Assembly (NCBI GenBank): GCA_029237695.1
Contig: CM055278.1
Coordinates: forward strand, 67,695,188-67,759,187
Direction: 5' to 3'
DNA from: Conchocele bisecta
Taxonomy: Eukaryota > Mollusca > Bivalvia > Lucinida > Thyasiridae
DNA length: 64,000 nucleotides
A program made the position numbers and the translations under genes. Of the stretch, positions 62,201-63,216 are shown piece after piece (position 1 is the stretch's first letter; the number at the start of each line of letters is the position of its first letter). Below the pieces are notes generated by a model, which was given only the letters and a program-made list of their open reading frames with translations, did no database searches and was not told where the DNA came from.

Positions 62201-62595
62201 AATTACTTTTTATGAACTTGCAGACGATTTTAATGGAACTTGCTATATATAATCAACAGTCTGTGCCATTTCTGATTCTGATGGGGATAGTAATTTCAGC
62301 TGAGCGATACAGGCCATTTGGGCCTCTTGTTTAGAAAAACACACCGGACTGGTCCGAAAATCATTTTGTTATGATTGATAGGAAAATTTACATCATAGTC
62401 CAATCCAGTTACTTAGGGTTGAAAGGATTAATATTTATAAAGAAATGGTATCCAGAGAAATTTGTCTATCCACAGGGTGACTGGGGCCGGACAGAAGAAA
62501 TGGAAGACGAGGAGAGGAAACGTCGCCTAGACTTCCTGAAGACTGTGATCCCGTCTACCCGGGCCAAACTGGCCGTGCTGGCCCAGTCCTACCAG
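8223..62595 (+). CDS. TUBGCP3: Gamma-tubulin complex component 3, 23 internal exons, partial at both ends
   Basis: GCP3 is a core subunit of the gamma-tubulin small complex and ring complex at centrosomes and other microtubule-organising centres; it binds gamma-tubulin and templates microtubule nucleation. The spliced reading frame (exons 8223-8268 to 62476-62595, about 823 codons) collinearly matches vertebrate GCP3, which is about 900 residues. Landmarks are the N-terminal helical region that in the family binds MZT1 (exons 1-4), a Ser/Thr/Pro-rich linker (exon 5), the GRIP1 (Spc97/98) domain from about exon 8, and the GRIP2 gamma-tubulin-binding domain from exon 18 on. Near-identical blocks include [86 protein letters not shown] and LHQCHIL. 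All introns are GT-AG and phases match throughout. The first coding exon and final exon(s) are not found. GCP2 is excluded by the GCP3-specific N-terminus and the [13 protein letters not shown] motif. Family identity is near certain. Confidence 0.97.
8317..8497. mobile_element. Short hAT-like MITE with 8-bp target duplication
   Basis: Imperfect palindrome beginning agagctccagttaaggtgcg and ending cgcaccttaactggagct, with a core hairpin around cttcgagacgattctaaag. Flanks gggacaac (8309-8316) and gggacaag (8498-8505) match at 7 of 8. It lies 48 bp downstream of exon 1. Confidence 0.85.
8540..8660. repeat. Family M MITE fragment
   Basis: Contains gatggattcgcgaacagtgcagatcatgatc..ctacactggtcgc and tttctccagtcaacagccacat, the right half of family M. 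Confidence 0.5.
9062..9263. mobile_element. 200-bp deletion derivative of the 3709-5052 foldback element
   Basis: Near-perfect palindrome made only of the outer ~95 bp of each foldback arm: caggtggaagactcgg..atggtctcgtacagtaccatc and its inverse. The ~900-bp interior present at 3709-5052 is lost. Confidence 0.85.
9318..9551. mobile_element. Family M MITE, near full length
   Basis: Starts atatgtggctgtgactgg and ends ccagtcacatccacatat. The interior holds cagtgtagatcctgatc and its diverged inverse gatcttgatctaaactgg. Confidence 0.7.
9576..9979. mobile_element. Family A hAT-like MITE, complete
   Basis: agagctccagataagctgcg to ccttatctggagccct, with the central hairpin attagaattgtctcc. Flanks ctagtatg and gtagtata match at 6 of 8, consistent with an aged 8-bp duplication. 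Confidence 0.85.
10021..10307. mobile_element. Family C MITE (GTATACTTTGC termini)
   Basis: Begins ctgtagccgatttcacc, then repeats agtatacttttctagtaa. The middle has tgtgataatgtaataaattc and the right end gaagtatactttgctag. The right end is truncated. Relatives: 23628-23907, 26156-26308 and 58593-58899. Confidence 0.75.
10530..10591 (+). CDS. TUBGCP3: GCP3 observed exon 2
   Basis: Acceptor ttgtttcag, donor GTAAGT. Reads [20 protein letters not shown], matching the vertebrate APTVERDEFLVAEKIKKE helix of the MZT1-binding region. A foldback element begins 30 bp after the donor. Confidence 0.93.
10622..11194. mobile_element. Family B foldback MITE, copy 1
   Basis: Long inverted repeat from tactgtctgtttcacgaaag to ctttcgtgaaacagacagta, with a subterminal aagctgcccaaattt and a central palindrome around cttcactccgtga. 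Starts 30 bp after the exon 2 donor. Relatives: 19957-20522 and 22674-23239. Confidence 0.85.
11195..11871. other. Intron 2 remainder, no feature recognised
   Basis: Ordinary AT-rich intron sequence; I see no coding exon, RNA gene or inverted repeat in it. Confidence 0.5.
11872..11939 (+). CDS. TUBGCP3: GCP3 observed exon 3
   Basis: Acceptor tgtgtttcag, donor GTACTG. Reads [15 protein letters not shown], matching vertebrate DAALFSELHRKLHSQ. The junction codon with exon 2 gives Leu, as expected. Confidence 0.95.
12186..12256. repeat. Short palindrome
   Basis: atttggaaacccctaggggtttccc is centred near 12222 with flanking accatttgt / acaaatggt. About 65 bp; probably a minimal MITE. Confidence 0.6.
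12413..12493 (+). CDS. TUBGCP3: GCP3 observed exon 4
   Basis: Phase-0 exon of 27 codons with donor GTGCGT. Reads [18 protein letters not shown], matching vertebrate GVLKNKWSILYLLLSLSE; last helix of the N-terminal domain. Confidence 0.95.
12530..12860. repeat. Family L MITE remnants
   Basis: Two diverged pieces carry ggcaaaccgtgtagatcc and gagccggctcgtaacgagctg, as in the better preserved copies at 55078-55869. Confidence 0.5.
13141..13173 (+). repeat. G-rich simple sequence
   Basis: A run of ggggg/t tracts beginning after taccaag. Simple sequence only. Confidence 0.7.
13484..13672. mobile_element. Family D MITE, copy 1
   Basis: gggggccgtttcactaaac to gtttagtgaaacggtcc, with an inner gactaaaatgtttgtaagtg repeat inverted at the other side. 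Relatives: 22058-22287, 25118-25354 and 60276-60560. Confidence 0.8.
13713..13832. mobile_element. Family M MITE, short copy
   Basis: gtggctgtgattggagaagt and cattaccccagtcacat bracket duplicated gtgatcaggagcta motifs. Confidence 0.65.
14060..14271 (+). CDS. TUBGCP3: GCP3 observed exon 5, Ser/Thr/Pro-rich linker
   Basis: Acceptor ttctcacag, donor GTGGGT. About 70 codons of low-complexity Ser/Thr/Pro/Arg sequence with SSGISSI, the only strongly conserved block, and PVPQSFLP matching vertebrate PAPQSLLP. Higher GC than the surrounding introns. Family knowledge: this linker is poorly conserved and probably disordered. Confidence 0.92.
14600..14844. mobile_element. Pogo-like MITE, worn
   Basis: Ends read cagaacctccccgaacggcc and ttgtagagaggttgcactg followed by TA. 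Inner copies of cacctctctacaac occur in both orientations. Related to the cagt..aacct family elsewhere in the window. Confidence 0.6.
14850..15965. other. Intron 5 remainder, no feature recognised
   Basis: I see no exon, RNA gene or clear inverted repeat; a frame at 15115-15327 has no recognisable content. Confidence 0.5.
15966..16165. mobile_element. Family M MITE, left two thirds
   Basis: tgtggctgtgactggagcaa, then the palindrome gtgtagatccagatcag..ctgatcaggatctacac. Confidence 0.7.
16304..16384. mobile_element. Family E MITE core
   Basis: gtatgttgttaccactcag, the hairpin gaaccgtctcggcgagacggttc, then the inverse. Relatives: 19131-19185, 27640-27750, 39620-39690, 57139-57336 and 58378-58567. 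Confidence 0.75.
16563..16651 (+). CDS. TUBGCP3: GCP3 observed exon 6
   Basis: Acceptor tgtgttacag, donor GTAACT. Frame-consistent between exons 5 and 7, reading [20 protein letters not shown]. Weakly conserved linker, so it rests on splice sites, phase and base composition. Confidence 0.8.
17031..17620 (+). repeat. ~175-bp tandem array, about 3.5 units
   Basis: Units carry attacgcacacccccacatcc, ctcaaggtcaaggtcattt and gcgttaaagttattg; starts near 17031, 17209, 17375 and 17550. The array ends in cgacaccgtttccgtggcgg and ttcttgttta (17638-17672), the tail of a common dispersed repeat, so it is probably internal to that element. Confidence 0.8.
17809..17880 (+). CDS. TUBGCP3: GCP3 observed exon 7
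   Basis: Acceptor tgcttgcag, donor GTACGT. Reads [20 protein letters not shown], the weakly conserved segment before GRIP1. A decayed copy with its upstream intron lies at 54643-54820. Confidence 0.85.
18485..18603 (+). CDS. TUBGCP3: GCP3 observed exon 8, start of GRIP1
   Basis: Reads [20 protein letters not shown], matching vertebrate [20 protein letters not shown], and ends ..KIDPQ before GTGCGA. Opens the conserved GRIP1 region. With the split codon from exon 7 it totals 120 bases, restoring phase 0. Confidence 0.96.
18640..18995. repeat. Palindromic MITE remnants
   Basis: 18640-18760 has gagacacatgtgattttgta and tttacagaaactgtgat, shared with 56440-56640. 18855-18992 is an inverted pair, gacaaacttttggctatta / taatagccaaaagtttgtc. 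Confidence 0.6.
19036..19075 (+). repeat. (TA)n microsatellite
   Basis: Alternating ta run inside a palindromic catgactata..tatagtcat context. Confidence 0.8.
19620..19790 (+). pseudogene. Tandem partial copies of GCP3 exon 9
   Basis: 19708-19780 repeats the first ~73 bases of exon 9 at about 96% identity, including its acceptor aatcacag, and then runs into a donor-like GTATGT. A worse copy (gtcagtaaactaacggagtg) lies at 19630-19662. Period about 110 bp. Inclusion of the 73-base unit would shift the reading frame. Confidence 0.85.
19818..19943 (+). CDS. TUBGCP3: GCP3 observed exon 9
   Basis: 42 codons in phase 0, acceptor aatcacag, donor GTATGT. Reads [20 protein letters not shown] and ends KTFGLVGQ, matching vertebrate RSFGLVGQ. 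Preceded by one clear and one degraded partial copy of itself (19620-19790); a foldback MITE starts about 13 bp after the donor. Confidence 0.97.
19957..20522. mobile_element. Family B foldback MITE, copy 2
   Basis: tagtctgtttcacgaaagc to ctttcgtggaacagacagta, with the central hairpin catcttcactccgtgaagatg. Begins about 13 bp after the exon 9 donor. Confidence 0.85.
20534..20625. mobile_element. Pogo-like MITE fragment
   Basis: tacagtggaacctctctaaa followed by an inverted gggaactgtttgaac / gttcaaacagttccc. The right terminus is not evident. Confidence 0.5.
20917..20985 (+). CDS. TUBGCP3: GCP3 observed exon 10
   Basis: Reads [20 protein letters not shown], matching vertebrate SFCAALHQELREYYRLLSVL. 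Donor GTAAGT. 23 codons, phase 0. Confidence 0.97.
21385..21606. mobile_element. A/T-rich foldback MITE
   Basis: gcgattccgctgggg and ccagcggaatccctg bound an inverted aacaattggcgataaaaa / tttttatcgccaattgttt with poly-A and poly-T loops. It ends about 60 bp before exon 11. Confidence 0.75.
21669..21798 (+). CDS. TUBGCP3: GCP3 observed exon 11
   Basis: Reads [20 protein letters not shown] then AALVDVCKG, matching vertebrate [20 protein letters not shown]. Donor GTATGT. The Gly codon is split with exon 12. Confidence 0.97.
21952..22057. mobile_element. Hairpin MITE, ~106 bp
   Basis: The arm starting aggttagtcctaagttgagc is mirrored by gctcaacgtggactaacct, and the inner arms by ttgcaatttataact-type pairs. 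Almost perfect palindrome, likely young. Confidence 0.8.
22058..22287. mobile_element. Family D MITE, copy 2
   Basis: ggggcccgtttcacgaaac.., gactaaaattttcataagtg; the right end acaacattttagtcgtac is damaged. Directly abuts the preceding hairpin. Confidence 0.75.
22674..23239. mobile_element. Family B foldback MITE, copy 3
   Basis: tactgtctgtttcacgaaag at left and gggcagctttcgt at right (right tip truncated); same central cttcactccgtgaag hairpin. Confidence 0.85.
23628..23907. mobile_element. Family C MITE, complete
   Basis: ctgtagccgatttcatc..gcaaagtatac to gtatactttgcaatgttgc..gaaataggctac. Confidence 0.8.
23944..24146. mobile_element. Pogo-like MITE with TA target
   Basis: cagtaaaacctcgctaaacc to ggtttagagaggttccacag, flanked by TA on both sides. 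About 200 bp. Ends 44 bp before exon 12. Confidence 0.65.
24191..24285 (+). CDS. TUBGCP3: GCP3 observed exon 12
   Basis: Reads [20 protein letters not shown] then VKSLIKHIL, matching vertebrate [20 protein letters not shown]. Acceptor cttgtag, donor GTAAGT. Confidence 0.97.
24541..24756. mobile_element. Family F MITE
   Basis: ttaaccctttcaatgctgat at left and a diverged ggttaa at right; central aacatggtttgacggc..gaatcatttccaatg hairpin; arms share gtctgctgttg. Relatives: 8850-9010 (partial) and 53315-53527. Confidence 0.75.
24888..25070 (+). repeat. Dispersed repeat fragment (mollusc-type)
   Basis: gtcggtctgtccgagatttgcg, ctatctctgttaccataa and a tail ttcttgttctta resemble the repeat copied at 40118-40966. 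Confidence 0.5.
25118..25354. mobile_element. Family D MITE, copy 3
   Basis: gttcactaaactttgtacg to caaagtttagtgaaacgggc; centre tgagcataggctgtatgtag with its inverse cctatgctcaataaatg. Confidence 0.8.
25505..25576 (+). CDS. TUBGCP3: GCP3 observed exon 13
   Basis: Reads [20 protein letters not shown], matching the vertebrate [16 protein letters not shown] block. 24 codons, donor GTAGGC. Confidence 0.97.
25860..26155 (+). repeat. Dispersed repeat fragment
   Basis: tatatctctgcaactgc, catccatattttcattctac, cggcccctgtgcccaatgtc and a cgtttcttgttatta tail; the same family as 40118-40966. Confidence 0.5.
26156..26308. mobile_element. Family C MITE, half copy
   Basis: Only the half from ttatactgaatttattacat to ctccctcaaagtatactctgctag is present. 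Confidence 0.7.
26766..26838 (-). pseudogene. tRNA-like relic (tRNA-derived SINE head or tRNA pseudogene)
   Basis: Read on the - strand: ggtttagaacacccgattt, ccaatctggaggttgtag, ggtcaaac. This resembles the D-arm to B-box stretch of a tRNA with a TCC-like anticodon region, but the B box is degenerate and the acceptor stem does not pair. Not a functional tRNA. Confidence 0.4.
26840..27473. other. Intron 13 remainder, no feature recognised
   Basis: AT-rich sequence with no recognisable exon, RNA gene or clear repeat family. Confidence 0.45.
27474..27584 (+). CDS. TUBGCP3: GCP3 observed exon 14
   Basis: Reads [20 protein letters not shown] then [17 protein letters not shown], almost identical to vertebrate GCP3. 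37 codons, donor GTAGGC. Fragments of this exon recur at 27766-27802 and 28221-28254. Confidence 0.98.
27640..27750. mobile_element. Family E MITE
   Basis: aaagtttatgttgtgacaac, hairpin ttaaccgtctcaccgagacggtt, then gtggtcacaatatatac. Sits 56 bp after the exon 14 donor. Confidence 0.75.
27766..27802 (+). pseudogene. Fragment copy of GCP3 exon 14, 3' end and donor
   Basis: ccgacgtttatctccacag..gaaaggtaggc repeats the exon 14 end (ccgacgtttatctccaccg..caaggtaggc) with a few substitutions. Confidence 0.85.
27848..28212. mobile_element. Family G palindromic MITE, copy 1
   Basis: ataattccagcacaaaaata at left; the right two thirds is a hairpin, acttggaaaagtcgcgg..ccgcgacttttccaagt, closing with cattcattcctata. 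The second copy is at 46837-47196. Inserted between two exon 14 fragments. Confidence 0.8.
28221..28254 (+). pseudogene. Fragment copy of GCP3 exon 14, middle
   Basis: tgactgattatggctcgac..aatacagcc corresponds to exon 14 tgaccgattgtggcacgac..agtacagcc. Cut off by the SINE that begins immediately after. Confidence 0.75.
28255..28642 (+). mobile_element. SINE-like retroposon, copy 2
   Basis: gcgatggataatttagcgatc..aggctgttaaacaccaacaaac; the same ~390-bp unit as 7405-7799. Inserted into the exon 14 copy. Confidence 0.8.
28868..28970 (+). CDS. TUBGCP3: GCP3 observed exon 15
   Basis: Reads [20 protein letters not shown], matching vertebrate [20 protein letters not shown]. Acceptor cgttacag, donor GTATGA. 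Confidence 0.97.
29326..29453 (+). CDS. TUBGCP3: GCP3 observed exon 16
   Basis: Reads [20 protein letters not shown] then [12 protein letters not shown], matching vertebrate FQGKIDAAYFETSKYLLDV. Donor GTATGT. Followed by a 12.1-kb intron that hosts the large transposon; its 3' half recurs at 39783-39950 and around 41155. Confidence 0.97.
29625..30080 (+). repeat. ~150-bp tandem array, about 3 units
   Basis: Each unit contains gcataactc..accctttggaatatttt, catgcatagaccacgaccc, gtgtgtcgcgcacaagaatg and agttatctccctttttt. Two further units lie at 39255-39545. Confidence 0.85.
30260..30985 (+). repeat. Large direct repeat with poly-T tracts
   Basis: caggtaatttatacaggtaa, atattgtggcattatgtgg, ctccagtagcaagcattatt, long T tracts and aggtcgtaagtgctatatac recur in order at 30266-30680 and 30724-30985. 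Low-complexity T runs occupy 30421-30620. Confidence 0.8.
31993..32599 (-). pseudogene. Transposon protein C-terminus with CXC-type cysteine cluster
   Basis: Frames 32734-32174 and 32427-31993 overlap; the second ends with [35 protein letters not shown] and an acidic tail. The C-x-C spacing resembles a Tesmin/TSO1 CXC DNA-binding domain, as in the protein at 1393-2340. The upstream part holds [10 protein letters not shown] and [14 protein letters not shown], matching the sister's PPTQAALFEHSKR. Confidence 0.7.
32600..33752 (-). pseudogene. Transposon protein FEN1-like nuclease domain, frameshifted
   Basis: Order on the - strand: [10 protein letters not shown] (Asp near 33300), ILFDQYLP followed by [10 protein letters not shown] (Asp near 33165), GHEEADSQI (near 32870), SPDTDVLVL (near 32785), and [17 protein letters not shown] (Asp near 32604). 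These parallel the seven metal-binding acids of flap endonuclease 1 and its GxD helix-hairpin, including the basic residues after FDG. At least two frame changes fall between them. The same set is partly seen in 1393-3406. Confidence 0.7.
33668..34957 (-). pseudogene. Transposon protein core, possible DDE-type transposase
   Basis: Frame 34957-34349 has [16 protein letters not shown] and [19 protein letters not shown]; frame 34324-33668 has [41 protein letters not shown] and [15 protein letters not shown]. An Asp on a hydrophobic strand, a conserved His/Gly helix and a late DQ..E helix would fit an RNase H-like DDE fold. That is my inference from motif order; no superfamily is assigned. A break near 34325-34348 separates the frames. 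Confidence 0.6.
34983..35934 (-). pseudogene. Transposon protein, degraded linker between N-terminal modules and core
   Basis: Overlapping short frames (36032-35571, 35637-35401, 35546-35226) carry no motif I recognise, but continue the coding strand and composition of the element. Several frame changes. Confidence 0.5.
35935..36877 (-). pseudogene. Transposon protein N-terminal region: two Cys/His modules
   Basis: Frames at 36877-36635 and 36474-35935 each show a Cys-x2/3-Cys-like start followed by a YH-containing Cys motif: [16 protein letters not shown], then [16 protein letters not shown]. These look like paired zinc-binding modules, a usual N-terminal DNA-binding arrangement for transposases. 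The two frames are not continuous, so at least one frameshift or stop lies between. Function is inferred. Confidence 0.6.
38112..39250 (+). repeat. ~170-bp tandem array, six units, in a dispersed repeat
   Basis: Units contain catatacgcattgctctaat, ccgccctgtgccaaatccac, gcccagggtcaaggtcacat and aactttaacgctcaggtaaa; starts near 38208, 38377, 38546, 38713, 38882 and 39051. Identity between units is about 90-95%. It closes with gacatccgtgttctatgaac, the tail of the repeat family seen near 52107. Confidence 0.9.
39255..39620 (+). repeat. Second array of the 150-bp unit
   Basis: Two units of cacacatgcatagaccacga-type sequence as at 29625-30080, ending ggggagggggatacacatgc and a tcgacaagc tail. 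Confidence 0.75.
39620..39690. mobile_element. Family E MITE core
   Basis: aaactgtctcgccgagacggtt followed by caaatgagtggtaacaac. Confidence 0.7.
39783..39966 (+). pseudogene. Copy of GCP3 exon 16 3' half and following intron
   Basis: caccgtgtatacggagaca and ctccaaatacaagttcatg repeat exon 16; the match continues into the intron (gtttaaccttttcatg, ttctgcaccgaagtat). A second tandem copy begins at ctactggaggtct (39954) and is cut by a SINE. Confidence 0.85.
39960..41145 (+). mobile_element. SINE-like retroposon, copy 3, split by another repeat
   Basis: Left part 39960-40112 (attgcccattatgaaagtag..ggcatcagatcagg) and right part 40968-41145 (ttattgtaaatattcag..gataggccgttaaacc). The dispersed repeat 40118-40966 is inserted in the T-rich stretch between them. 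Confidence 0.75.
40118..40966 (+). mobile_element. Dispersed repeat with (GTCC)n head and internal units (family I)
   Basis: Head gtcgagcccacttgcggaaa, then gtccgtccgtccgtccg; internal ~175-bp units with caaggtcaaggtcaaatgac and ttaaagtttttacatacc; tail cgacatgcggcccgcggcc and atctggttta. No coding capacity. Short derivatives lie at 61091-61248 and 62974-63131. Confidence 0.75.
41150..41195 (+). pseudogene. Second fragment of exon 16 copy
   Basis: cctccactccaaatataagt and ttatgggccacctaaagg match the end of exon 16, continuing the copy interrupted at 39966. Confidence 0.75.
41553..41617 (+). CDS. TUBGCP3: GCP3 observed exon 17
   Basis: Reads [20 protein letters not shown] then L, identical in its core to vertebrate GCP3. 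Acceptor atgttgcag, donor GTAAGT within a split Glu codon. Confidence 0.98.
41650..42592 (+). mobile_element. SINE-like retroposon, copy 4, split by another repeat
   Basis: Left part 41650-41934 (gaacgcgatggcgtaaatta..gcatcagatcaggattattc), right part 42438-42592 (ttgtaaatattcagttctg..gataggccattaaacccc). Split at the same T-rich position as copy 3. Confidence 0.8.
41935..42437 (+). mobile_element. Dispersed repeat (CGCCTGCTTTAGCAG head) inserted in a SINE
   Basis: tcgtgcctgctttagcagaa..gccactttttccgtcgtcg; internal repeats of gtcaaaaactttgtacaagc; tail cgacaccgcttccgtggcgg and atcttgttta. A relative lies at 52306-52722. Confidence 0.75.
42600..43200. mobile_element. Family M MITE split by a family A MITE (42782-43173)
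   Basis: The left M half (tttgactgagaagtgagactg) and right tail (tttctccagtcacagccacata) enclose a complete family A element, gctccagataagctgcgta to ccttatctggagccct. Nested insertion. Confidence 0.75.
43540..46260 (+). repeat. ~188-bp tandem array, about nine units
   Basis: Units carry cgtcttctacacatattgaa, tgtgcaccttggtgttttta, ttagccattttttctacat and cctccgaaaccgttcagtcg. Repeats of gaagatgtgcaccttgg start near 44706, 44851, 45044, 45242, 45422, 45614, 45800, 45989 and 46175. Frames in it are repetitive translations, not genes. Confidence 0.9.
43674..44691. mobile_element. Pogo-like (Tc1/mariner type) non-autonomous element
   Basis: cagtcgaacttcgatgggtc to gacccatcgaagttcgactg, flanked by TA. 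About 1 kb, no transposase frame. It interrupts the 188-bp tandem array, whose unit resumes with cgtcttctacacatattg. Confidence 0.8.
46837..47196. mobile_element. Family G palindromic MITE, copy 2, abutting exon 18
   Basis: ccaataattccagcacaaa..; hairpin acttggaaaagtcgcggg / cccgcgacttttccaagt; right end cattcattcctata. Ends 17-18 bp before exon 18, so its terminus occupies the branch/pyrimidine region. Confidence 0.85.
47214..47418 (+). CDS. TUBGCP3: GCP3 observed exon 18, start of GRIP2
   Basis: Longest conserved exon after the linker: [20 protein letters not shown], then [20 protein letters not shown], then [10 protein letters not shown]. Acceptor accacag with the exon starting on the base that completes a Glu codon; donor GTAGGT. 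A palindromic MITE ends only about 17 bp upstream. A tandem fragment of its 3' end follows at 47523-47588. Confidence 0.98.
47523..47588 (+). pseudogene. Tandem fragment copy of GCP3 exon 18 3' end with donor
   Basis: acaagtttagtcttgactac..gacccatcaggacggtaggt repeats the exon 18 end (gacgtgtttagtctcgac..cccatcaggacggtaggt). It lacks an acceptor and starts with disrupted codons. Confidence 0.85.
47814..48212. mobile_element. Family A hAT-like MITE, complete, abutting exon 19
   Basis: agggctcccgataaggaatt to cagcttatctggagctct. Flanks tttagtcc (47806-47813) and gttagtcc (48213-48220) match at 7 of 8. Ends 28 bp before exon 19. Confidence 0.88.
48241..48376 (+). CDS. TUBGCP3: GCP3 observed exon 19
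   Basis: Reads [20 protein letters not shown] then [20 protein letters not shown], matching vertebrate GRIP2. Acceptor ttggttgtag lies 28 bp after a hAT-like MITE. Donor GTACGG. Confidence 0.98.
48383..48456. mobile_element. Mini hairpin element
   Basis: ggaacctccgtaaaccggac is mirrored by gtccggtttacggaggttc, ending ctactgta; resembles the tip of a pogo-like element. Lies between exon 19 and its fragment copy. Confidence 0.7.
48463..48507 (+). pseudogene. Tandem fragment copy of GCP3 exon 19 3' end
   Basis: ctccaacgccaagcgactcc..gttccattccatgta resembles exon 19 cttcaacgccaagctgctcc..gcgccattccaggta; the donor GT is lost (ATGTA). Confidence 0.7.
49142..50914 (+). mobile_element. Dispersed repeat with three ~390-bp internal units (family K)
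   Basis: Head ttttagctcatgtgagctat and cgtcgtccgtcgtcgtcgtc; internal units share gctctttcaaagttgttaaa, aaatgggcgtggcccgtggg and atccaagatggccgcc; tail ggccatcatggccctcttgt. A partial relative lies at 61860-62333. Apparent open frames run across the units only. Confidence 0.8.
50929..51895. mobile_element. Pogo-like non-autonomous element with TA target
   Basis: cagtcgaacctgtgttaacg to caggttcgactg, flanked by TA (50927-28, 51896-97). Subterminal gaccacctg repeats at both ends. Ends 48 bp before exon 20. Confidence 0.85.
51944..52032 (+). CDS. TUBGCP3: GCP3 observed exon 20
   Basis: Reads [20 protein letters not shown], matching vertebrate [20 protein letters not shown]. Acceptor ctctccag lies 46 bp beyond the end of a pogo-like element and its TA; donor GTATGG. 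Confidence 0.98.
52107..52735 (+). mobile_element. Composite dispersed repeat
   Basis: gggggcatatagcgttgcag and aacttaacgctcgggtaaat, then an inner tcgcgcctgctttagcagaa unit ending acaccacttccgtaaattc and ttgtttta. Two families appear nested. Confidence 0.6.
52968..53099 (+). CDS. TUBGCP3: GCP3 observed exon 21
   Basis: Reads [20 protein letters not shown] then [20 protein letters not shown], matching vertebrate DHIIAAHEVFLDTIISRCLLD. 44 codons, donor GTGGGT; followed by a 7.8-kb repeat-filled intron. Confidence 0.98.
53124..53255. mobile_element. Family M MITE
   Basis: atgtggctgtgaccggaga..ggatcccagccacaaata, with inverted cttatgggtt-type inner arms. Begins 25 bp after the exon 21 donor. 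Confidence 0.65.
53315..53527. mobile_element. Family F MITE, complete
   Basis: taacccttagaatgcgggaa to gcattgtaagggtta; arms gtcgtctgctg / cagcagacgac; core hairpin gaatcatttccattggaaa. Confidence 0.8.
53815..54425. mobile_element. Family A MITEs: one partial, one complete (54026-54425)
   Basis: A truncated copy (gataagctgcatatttgc.. to 53965) precedes a complete copy from agggctccagataaggaatt to cagcttatctggagctct. Confidence 0.8.
54643..54820 (+). pseudogene. Displaced copy of GCP3 exon 7 and upstream intron
   Basis: Repeats about 170 bp of 17670-17860: gtggggcatccatcagtgtt, attccattccagttactta, tttgcag and cctcggacacggccatggtg..gagcccagtctaccgga. The acceptor survives; the exon 7 end and donor are lost. 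It lies about 37 kb downstream of the parent, in intron 21. Confidence 0.88.
55078..55869. mobile_element. Three family L MITEs, two in tandem and nearly identical
   Basis: Copies at 55078-55301 and 55331-55562 share the palindrome gatgagacggctcgttac / gagccggctcatctgg and the ends caccaagtaacttaatagg..gtggtgttgaaagggtta; the second has ~16 extra bases. A diverged third copy is at 55638-55869. Confidence 0.8.
56440..56640. mobile_element. Palindromic MITE (gagacacgccatgtgatttt family)
   Basis: Inverted halves centred on gttgacaaatgtcaac near 56525, with atttctgtaaatgacgtc / gacgtcatttacagaaaat. Partial relative at 18640-18760. Confidence 0.75.
56634..56853. mobile_element. Family M MITE, complete
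   Basis: tatgtgactgttactgga..tctccagtcacaaccata with the inner gtgtagaccctgatcagac / gatctggatttacac pair. Confidence 0.7.
57139..57336. mobile_element. Family E MITE, complete
   Basis: attaacccttttcatggtga to ggaatgggttaa; core gaaccgtctcgtcgagatggttc. Confidence 0.8.
57667..57821. mobile_element. Perfect palindromic hAT-like MITE with exact 8-bp target duplication
   Basis: 75-bp arms (57667-57741 and 57747-57821) are exact reverse complements around a 5-base ataaa loop. Tips are cacaggggtccgaag. ATTTTATC flanks both sides (57659-57666 and 57822-57829). The lack of any mismatch implies very recent insertion or gene-conversion-like homogenisation. Confidence 0.95.
58378..58567. mobile_element. 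Family E MITE, complete
   Basis: attaacccatttcatgctga to gtaatgggttg; core gagccgtctcgttgagacggttc. Confidence 0.8.
58593..58899. mobile_element. Family C MITE, complete
   Basis: ctgtagcctatttcatcaac to gttgatgaaataggctac; centre atcacagccaaattggctgtgat. Best preserved member. Confidence 0.88.
58965..59065. repeat. Family M MITE core
   Basis: cagtgtaggtcctgatcag..ctgatcttaggctacactgg followed by aataagccccattt. Confidence 0.6.
59287..59914. mobile_element. Pogo-like non-autonomous element with TA target
   Basis: cagtcgagcaccagtatctc to gagatactggtgctcaactg between TA dinucleotides. Several cgagatag motifs occur at both ends. Confidence 0.85.
60276..60560. mobile_element. Family D MITE, copy 4
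   Basis: gggggccgtttcactaaac to gtttagtgaaacgggaccc; inner hairpin tattgaacataggctgcagc. Confidence 0.85.
60894..61034 (+). CDS. TUBGCP3: GCP3 observed exon 22
   Basis: Reads [20 protein letters not shown] then Q-rich helical sequence ending RRTQE, matching the [20 protein letters not shown] helix of vertebrate GRIP2. 47 codons, donor GTAATG. Confidence 0.96.
61091..61248 (+). mobile_element. Short family I repeat
   Basis: gtctagcccgcttgcggaaa, (gtgcgtcc)n, gcctcggcgggctcgacatg, gccatctggt. A ~158-bp internal deletion derivative of the 40118-40966 type. Confidence 0.75.
61640..62333 (+). mobile_element. Partial family K repeat
   Basis: atatggtcatgtcatatttc, atcgaagatggccgcc, tail aggccatttgggcctcttgt. 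Confidence 0.6.
62476..62595 (+). CDS. TUBGCP3: GCP3 observed exon 23, last seen
   Basis: Reads [20 protein letters not shown] then an amphipathic stretch ending LAVLAQSYQ before GTATGG, matching vertebrate GQWGVTAAEEEEENKRIGEF..THFYQ. The exon for the C-terminal RLDFNEHY segment is not visible and probably lies beyond 64000. Confidence 0.95.
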
Positions 62596-62973
62596 GTATG
62601 GATGCAGGATCTGGTCGGTTCACTGCTGAATTTGTCTCGAAGTACCGTACTTAAAACCGGTTTTATCCAGGCATCTAACCATACCCAATTTATATCAATA
62701 GCATGCAGATAGAGAATACCGGGCACTGGTTGCTCAAATCCTCTGTTAGCTTAACGGACTGTTGGACTGTCCATTAGGCTACCAGAGGGTTTGAGCGACT
62801 GAGCCAGGTGGTGTCTTCTGATGTCTAGTTTAAGCCAAGGGACACCTGCCTGGTGTTCTATTTATCAGGTAAGCTTCTTGCTCAAAACGAAATGAGCATG
62901 TATACTCGGAAATTTGGTCGGACGAGTCTCGAAATTCCTACATGTTCCAGACCTCATATGATACTGGTCTGGT

Positions 62974-63131
62974 TTTTGTCGCGCCCGCTTGTGGACAGCG
63001 CGATATAGTCGGCACATTGTGGGGACGTACGTACGTACTTGCGTCCGAGTTTGCGTTATTGGTTAAAGTTTTTCGGTATACTATCAAAGCCTCGGTGGGC
63101 GCAACATGCGGGCCGCGTCCATCTAGTCTCT
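62974..63131 (+). mobile_element. Short family I repeat
   Basis: gtcgcgcccgcttgtggaca..gcctcggtgggcgcaacatg..gtccatctagtc. Confidence 0.7.
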
Positions 63132-63216
63132 ATGTATTCTCAAATATATCAGAAACGGCGAGCCTTAGAATTCCAGCTGCATTTCCTAGTCTCTCCAGAT
63201 AATCTGTATATTATAC

